64,000 nucleotides of DNA from NCBI GenBank assembly GCA_947471745.1, contig CANJKZ010000423.1, positions 806,001 through 870,000 of the forward strand. Direction: 5' to 3'. This stretch comes from Closterium sp. Naga37s-1 (taxonomy: Eukaryota > Streptophyta > Zygnematophyceae > Desmidiales > Closteriaceae). Below the pieces are notes generated by a model that did not search any database, was not told the origin of the DNA, and saw only the letters and a list, made by a program, of their open reading frames with translations. The translations under genes and the position numbers were made by a program. The stretch's first letter is position 1, and each line of letters starts with the position of its first letter. Below are positions 58,601 to 64,000 of the stretch, piece by piece.

Positions 58601-60506
58601 TCACTGAAGACCATGACATCGGCATAGACGGCATATGTGCTTGTATGTATGTCACCACACAGGGTCACTGCATACGCACACATATTTGCACATTGTGTGT
58701 ATGTCTTGTGGTGTGACAACCGAGGCAGGTACTTCCTCCCTCTGCTGCTGGAGGGTGTATTCGTATACACATATACACATACACAAACCCTATATCCACT
58801 TCTCTTATGGCAGGGACTTTCTTCCTCTGTTGCTTGAAGGGCACAAGGATGGGCGGTTTATGAAGTATGACATCAGCACGGGCGAGACCACTGTGCTCGT
58901 AGTCAAGGCTATCTTATATTCATACGCATCATCAGTACACAGACAAATACACATACGTATACATTTCTGTTGGCATGGACTTTCTCCCTCTGCTCCTGGA
59001 GGGGCGCAAGGATGGGCGCTTTATGAAGTGTTCCCACGTACGTATTCATATATATGCACACTCATACCCATACCTGGTGCCAGGGACTTTCTCCCACTGC
59101 TGTTGGAGGGGCGCAAGGATGGGCGCTTTATGAAGTATGACATCGACACAGGCACGACCACTGTGCTTGTAGACAAGGTCATTTACACATACACATGTAT
59201 CCACATAGTCTATGCGTCTTGTGAATCTGTTGCCAGGGACTTCCTCCCCCTACTGCTGGAGGGGCGCAAGGATGGGCGTTTTATGAAGTATGACATTGGG
59301 ACGGGCAAGACCACTGTGCTTGTGGACAAGGTCGCGTTCGCAAACGGTGTTGCGCTTTCACAGGACAAAAAGTTTGTCGTCTTCTGTGAAACGACCTACC
59401 TCAGGTGAGCTGTACCGGTGGATTCGTTTTTGTCAGCCTGTATTGTTATCGGCTTCTGTTTTGAACCTTTTCTGACCTTATCTTCTCCTGTTTGCACCTA
59501 TCGTTTTCCTGCTTTGTTTTGTCCGTGACATGTCATATCTATGCCTTGTTCCAACCCCCTTCCTCCCCTCTCTCCTCTCCATTTCCATCCCTCCCCATTC
59601 CCTTGTCCGTTTCTCGCTCTCCTTCCCTCTCGCGTCCATGCTTCAGGTGTCACAGGTACTGGATTCGAGGCCCAAAGACTGGGAAGAAGGAGCTTTTCGT
59701 TAAACTCCCCGGTTACCCTGACAATCTCAGCCTCAACCCGAGGGGGAGGTTCTGGATCGCACTCAACTCGCGCAACTCGCTTGTAACAGGTGACAACATG
59801 CGTCTGGAGTGTTATTCAGGCGCCTCAAAACTCGCTTGTAACACGTGAGGCCTTTGGGACTGATTTTTACCTGCAAGCACGACCCTAATGTGCTCAATGA
59901 ACGTTGCATGGCACGTGCTCTTTTTCTGGGTGCTGCATGGCTTGAAAGGCGATTGGTTATGACATGGCCCTTGTTTCATGTGTGCATCTGGTTTGAGTAT
60001 GGTCATGCAGTGATGTTGCAAGGAGGTGAGGTAGATGTTACCACATGATATCTAAAGGCGTTTGACACTGGTAGCCCTTTATCTCACGGCGCAGAGGCTC
60101 AATAAGGTGTACAAAAATTGATCGCATGATCTAATTGATCTTCTCAACCCTTTCAACCTCTTTCCGACCTCCTGACCCTTATCACCCAATTCTCCATTCC
60201 CCCTCGCTCCCTCACTCCAACCTGTGTGGTTTGGCTCTGGCAGCTTTACTTATGAGGACTCCTATCATTCGAGGTACGGTGTTGAAACAACAGGCAGGGT
60301 ACAATTTCGCTGTGGGCACTTCAGAACGCCTAGCGAGTGGAATACTAGTTGAGGTGGATGCAAACGGGAAGATAACTGATATTCTTGAGGACAAGAAGGG
60401 CAAGAGAATAAAGCAGCTAAGTGAGGTGGTGGAAAGAGAAGGCAAGCTATGGTTAGGATCTGTTCTCAACGACTTTGTTGGAACAGTGAACTATAATGCA
60501 AGGTGA
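55671..60506 (+). CDS. Strictosidine-synthase-like / APMAP-type six-bladed propeller, copy 1, 7 exons
   Basis: Exons: 55671-56089, 56603-56749, 57264-57396, 57850-57989, 59237-59404, 59647-59789, 60244-60506, phase-consistent, about 470 residues. The start is uncertain: in-frame ATGs at 55719 and 55746 are also possible, and the N-terminus is basic (PRQQQLAKRQLRSEMPRR) before a membrane segment (LFLVLAMVFLASPF). Family motifs follow: GPESIAWDPSGRGPYVS, CGRPVGIAFHPITGDLYFAD, NDLDIDADANVVYFTDSSS, FANGVALSQDKKFVVFCETT, RYWIRGPKTGKKELF and PGYPDNLSLNPRGRFWIAL. These fit the SSL/APMAP calcium-dependent phosphotriesterase-fold family; most plant members do not make strictosidine and their substrates are unknown. 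Introns hold copies of exons 2, 4 and 5. Exons 2-5 sum to 588 nt, exactly the length of the single exon 2 of the neighbouring copy 2. Confidence 0.85.
56265..56940 (+). repeat. Partial copies of the propeller gene exon 2
   Basis: Acceptor-side pieces at about 56268-56318 and 56394-56466 precede the complete exon 56603-56749. A donor-side copy (DPSGRGPYVSVRDGRILRRK to ASPH) follows at about 56828-56937. A short run of donor duplicates (CAGGTACTGG) sits at 56747-56783. Confidence 0.88.
58065..58500 (+). repeat. Donor-side copies of the propeller gene exon 4
   Basis: RMMMCNDLDIDADANVVYFT recurs at about 58070-58156 and, with changes, at 58254-58340 and 58464-58500. The first two end in a CGCAG|GTGGGG donor like the real exon 57850-57989. 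Confidence 0.9.
58550..58577. repeat. Perfect 28-bp palindrome of the dispersed GTCGAC family
   Basis: Bases 58550-58577 equal their own reverse complement. The core is TTGAGTCGACTCAA, flanked on both sides by an AAAGTCAC arm. Close relatives lie at 57727-57746, 52122-52170, 36389-36440 and 46590-46826, and in every unit of the VNTR at 43.5-44.8 kb. Confidence 0.9.
58725..59180 (+). repeat. Acceptor-side copies of the propeller gene exon 5
   Basis: DFLPLLLEGRKDGRFMKYDI-like blocks start near 58728 (truncated), 58813, 58976 and 59093, mostly after a CAG. The complete exon is 59237-59404. Introns between copies share CATACACAT-type repeats. Confidence 0.9.
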
Positions 60507-61283
60507 CTAACTCTCCAGCAAGAGCAGATAATGATGTTTAACTTCATACTTCAATCTCGTAGCAGAGAAGGTTGTTGGCCGAAGTAACGACTCACTTTGT
60601 GTAGCGTATGCCGCTGAATCTCGCACCGACATTGCTCTGGCCGACCAATTCGTAAATTCCGAAACTCGGACCGCTCGCGACTCGATGTCACGGAACAAAC
60701 CAATCACCCCCAGTGTCCTCCCAATCCCCCTACTCAAAAGTGCGCACCGTACCAACTCCCCATCCTCCCCGCCAAAATTCACTTGCAACTTTCCAAAACT
60801 GAAATCCGATGGATGTCAGAGGTGAGGCGGAACAGACCAGCCTTCACAACCATCGAAGACTAGGAACGGAAACATTGGCGGAAACGTTGGGATTGGCAGC
60901 CATCAATTTCACGCCAGTATTTCATCGTTGCCCTGCAATACCATCGGCTCCGTACACGGAAGCGCATCCATTTGCGTATTCTTGTCCATTTGCCGCACTG
61001 CCAACTGCAGCTGTCCGTAGACCCAGACTGTCATTGTGCAAATAACAAGTGAAGCATCGTGGCCTATCGACGAGAATTGAGACACTGTAAACGACAGAAA
61101 TAAGGACGTCACGTGCTGCTTTTGACAGTTCTAGTGATAACGTCAGGAACTTCTCTGGAGCTTCGAGCCTCCACTTTGCTTGGTATCCTCAAAGCCAGAC
61201 AAACCTCCTTCCTACGTGACTCTCGGTCTTTATAAGGCGCCTACGAAATCAAGTCGACGCACCAACTTGATTCTTGATACCTC
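60507..61283. other. Intergenic region between the two propeller genes
   Basis: Contains the 3' flank of copy 1 and the promoter side of copy 2; TTTATAAGG at 61229-61237, about 50 bases before the ATG at 61284, is a plausible TATA box. No other gene was seen. Confidence 0.5.
61227..61240 (+). promoter_or_regulatory. Possible TATA box of propeller copy 2
   Basis: TCTTTATAAGGCG lies about 50 bases upstream of the ATG at 61284. The distance would leave a very short 5' leader. This is position and sequence only. Confidence 0.35.
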
Positions 61284-63447
61284 ATGGCGAGCCGAATTAG
61301 CGGGCTGCTGCTCCTAGCATGCCTGATCGTTGCGCTAGTGGCGCTGGGCAGTCTTGGGAATGCCGAGGCGGGGCTGACGAAGCGGTGGTCTAAGAAGTTC
61401 AAGGCCGCGCGAGTAAACCTTCCTCCTGCAAAGCTCTTTCCAAGGACGGACAAGAAGAACCGACTCGCACGAGCCACCAAGAGGTAAGCGCCAGTCTGTT
61501 TGTGTTTCCTAGATCCAAAACTTATTTTCCCTTTTGAAAAAGCACAACAAAAACAGAATTACACGAGTCCCCTAACCTTCGCGCTCCTCTTGTTCTGGCT
61601 TGAGGTTATTACGCGGTGAGTTGCCCCGCTGGCTTCTCGTATGTGTTTATCACCTCTGCAAGGGTCACAAGAAACTGTATAATAAACATGCATAAGCCCC
61701 TGCGTGTCCCTCCCGCCACCACCACCTCCCATCTATCCACCCGACCATCCTTTCCCACCAACCCGATTCTCTTATTCGAGTGCCAAAATTTGCGAACACG
61801 TGACAGATTCTGCAGCACTTATAACCCACTTTCATCATCCCGTGTACCCTCTCCCTCACCTTTATGAGGTGGGTGACCTTTACGTAGATTCATGCCCTCC
61901 TTTCACCACCTTTCGGTCCCCGGTCCCCTTCACTCCCCACATACGAGTCCCGTGCTCGCAGGCCCCGATAGAATAGCGTGAGACCTTCGAGGCGCCTCAG
62001 AATCTGTGCCATGTGACAATGCCACGAGGTGACTTTATAAGTCGGCTGAAAAACAACCGTTTCGTCCCCCGCTCTCCCCAGGTACGAGGGCGAGATGGCA
62101 GGCCCGGAGAGCATTGCATGGGACCCTAACGGCAAGGGCCCGTACGTCAGCTTCAGCGACGGGCGAATCATGCGACGCACGGACGACGACAGCGCCTGGG
62201 AGGAGTTCACGTACGCGTCGCCGCTGCGAACTGCGGCGAAATGTAACTCGAAGAAAACCAACCCCGAGCTGGAAACCACCTGCGGGCGGCCACTCGGCCT
62301 GGCGTTTCACCCCACTACCGGGGACCTCTATTTCGCGGATGGGTATTTCGGCCTTTATAAAGTCAGCTCCGCGGGAGGGCAGGCGACGAAGCTCGTCTCC
62401 GCACTCGACGGGAGAAAATTCATGATGACGAATGACCTAGATATTGACGTGGACGCGAATGTCGTGTATTTCACGGACGGCAGCTCGCGCTGGTACCGCC
62501 GCGATTTCCTCCCACTCACGCTGGAAGGCCGGAAGGACGGGCGGTTCATGAAGTACGACATCGCGAGCGGCGTGACGACGGTGATTGACGAAAAGGTGGC
62601 GTTCGCGAACGGCGTGGCTATTTCGCAGGATAAGACGTTTGTGGTGTACTGCGAAACGACCTTCCTCAGGTGCGCTGCTGGCTGGTGATGTGTGTGCGAT
62701 TCTCGTTTGCTTCTCACAACCGTGCTGCTTGAGTGTTTTTCACGAGAATGTGCATATCACATCATGTACGCCCTCTTAATTCATCCTTCTCGCTCTTTCA
62801 GGTGCCACCGGTACTGGATCCGAGGCCCAAACACAGGGAAAAAGGAGGTGTTTGTGAACTTGCCCGGGTACCCAGACAATCTCAGTCTCAACCCCAGGGG
62901 AAGGTTCTGGATCGCACTCAACTCGAGGAGGTCTCCCACAGCAAGTACGTCCTGGCTGTTGATCATTCTGGAACCAAATATACCGCTCTGCACCCACTCC
63001 TCAAAACACATCTCAGTTCCTGCTCGCCTCATCTCATCTCATCTCATCTCATCCTATCACTCCTCATTGTGACCAGTGTTGTTCGGCTCGTCCCTGCTCA
63101 TCTGTGGGCCTACGCAACAAAAGCTGCATGAAGCTCGTCCCAATCATGCAATCCGGTTACTCCATTCCCTTCACCCCTCCACTCCCACAGCTGTTGCATC
63201 TCAAACCCCTTTCATCCGGGAGACATTTGTGGAGAACAAGCTTGGGTACAAGATTGTGAAGGCCACACAGGACCAGAGGGCCAGTGGCATTGTGGTGGAG
63301 GTAGATGCGGATGGCAAAATCACCAACTTGCTCGAGGACAAGAACGGGAAGGTGGTGAAGGATGTGAGTGAGATCGTGGAGCATGATGGGAAACTGTGGT
63401 TGGGCTCAGTTATTGAGGACTATATTGCTACCCTCAAGTGGCCGTAG
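61284..63447 (+). CDS. Strictosidine-synthase-like / APMAP-type propeller, copy 2, 4 exons
   Basis: Exons: 61284-61483, 62082-62669, 62802-62944, 63191-63447, GT-AG, phases 2, 2 and 1, 395 residues. The N-terminus is a signal peptide or anchor (SGLLLLACLIVALVALGSLG), then a basic stretch (KKFKAARVNLPPAKLFPRTD) conserved in copy 1 (KKNRLAxxTxR). Propeller motifs include GPESIAWDPNGKGPYVSFSD, CGRPLGLAFHPTTGDLYFAD, NDLDIDVDANVVYFTDGSS, FANGVAISQDKTFVVYCETT and PGYPDNLSLNPRGRFWIALN. The C-terminal part is GKLWLGSVIEDYIATLKWP. Compared with copy 1 it lacks three internal introns and has no partial exon copies, while the remaining three introns keep the same positions and phases. Probable secretory-pathway protein of unknown substrate. 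Confidence 0.9.
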
Positions 63448-64000
63448 TGATTCTATGTTAGGAATAAGTTAAGCTTGATGGCGCTGCACAGTCTAGGATT
63501 AGCAATAGCTTTATTGCTAATACGATTAACTTACATAGGCTTGCTTGTTTTGTGAATCTGTTGAGCACATATGAAGTGATTGTGGATTAACATTGACAAC
63601 TCACTGTGTATGGTAAATTTAAACTCTGATCAGGTACGAGTCACGCAACAGGTGGATACGCGCTTGTAATCTGTTGAGAATATGACTGCAGCGATACCGT
63701 TGCTGCGAAACCCCACCACCACAATTCCCGCGGCGCTTCCAACCACCCAACTTCATGGGAGCCCGCGCGAAGAATGCTGCCTCGCATTTTGGGAATGCGG
63801 TTCGAAACAAATTGGACCCAGCCAGTCAGATTCCCCCCAAACTCCAAGGCATGTCCAGTACCCCCCAAACTCCAAGGCATTGCCGACAAATCGAAACCGA
63901 CAGTTTCCATCCCGTGACGCGCGTCACCGTTGGATGAACTTCTGAGCACCACCTGTGATTTCTCACCTACGAGGAGGACCGAACAGATTAGCTAACAGCT
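63448..64000. other. 3' flank of propeller copy 2 to the window edge
   Basis: AT-rich 3' untranslated-like sequence to about 63650, then GC-richer sequence with a direct repeat of CCCCCCAAACTCCAAGGCAT (63834 and 63861). A plus-strand frame from 63755 (MGARAKNAASHFGNAVRNKL) could be the start of another gene but has no other support. Confidence 0.45.

Noticed and set aside
62935..62950. GC-AG donor for exon 3 of propeller copy 2 (ACA|GCAAGT)
   Set aside because: It would break phase with exon 4. A normal GT donor four bases downstream (GCAA|GTACGT) keeps phase 1 as in copy 1.
63755..63937. Short plus-strand frame starting MGARAKNAASHFGNAVRNKL
   Set aside because: Could open a further gene beyond the window, but length, splice context and similarity are insufficient.

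Overview
The window is nuclear DNA from a green-lineage eukaryote. Every multi-exon gene has GT-AG introns. The recognisable proteins match plant families best: a plastid TAP-like ABC transporter (ABCB26 type), plastid 3-oxoacyl-ACP synthase I, the ERAD adaptor HRD3/SEL1L, the mitochondrial complex I subunit NDUFB8, a root-cap-domain secreted protein and two strictosidine-synthase-like propellers. The repeat-choked introns and family mix suggest a streptophyte alga (zygnematophyte-like), but this is inference and no species is named.

Layout. At 1-368 (minus) is the N-terminal exon of an unrecognised protein cut by the window edge. The ABCB26-like gene (minus, 2139-10373, 13 exons) carries an antisense tRNA-Ile(AAU) inside one intron. 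At 12.6-13.7 kb lie broken CDPK and MAPK exons on opposite strands. From 13.8 to 28.1 kb there is a segmental duplication: two copies (minus) of a two-exon gene for a secreted protein made almost entirely of Asn-Gly dipeptides broken by cysteine clusters (1810 and 665 residues). Between them sits a broken inverted copy of the 3' half of HRD3. KAS1 (plus, 28903-34464, 9 exons) converges on NDUFB8 (minus, 34899-37109). A tRNA-Val(CAC) lies between NDUFB8 and the divergent HRD3 gene (plus, 37925-52798, 10 exons). Then come an intronless root-cap-domain gene (53665-55089) and two tandem strictosidine-synthase-like genes (55671-60506 and 61284-63447).

Two themes stand out. First, nearly every intron-rich gene is full of tandem partial copies of its own exons, each keeping either the acceptor side or the donor side. 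Only one copy of each exon is complete, and the complete copies splice in phase to full-length proteins. Short tandem arrays also begin exactly at splice donors, and a palindrome with the core TTGAGTCGACTCAA recurs in introns. Second, the Asn-Gly/Cys proteins look undescribed. Codon variation in the 5-kb repeat is almost entirely silent in the minus-strand Asn-Gly frame, and both paralogs keep a signal peptide, one phase-1 intron, a conserved linker and a basic Ser-Arg-Ala tail.

The genes do not form one pathway. They are housekeeping functions of plastid (ABCB26, KAS1), mitochondrion (NDUFB8), ER quality control (HRD3) and the secretory route (Asn-Gly/Cys proteins, root-cap protein, propellers). 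All exon coordinates were read by eye from splice sites, reading phase and remembered family sequences; no search was run.
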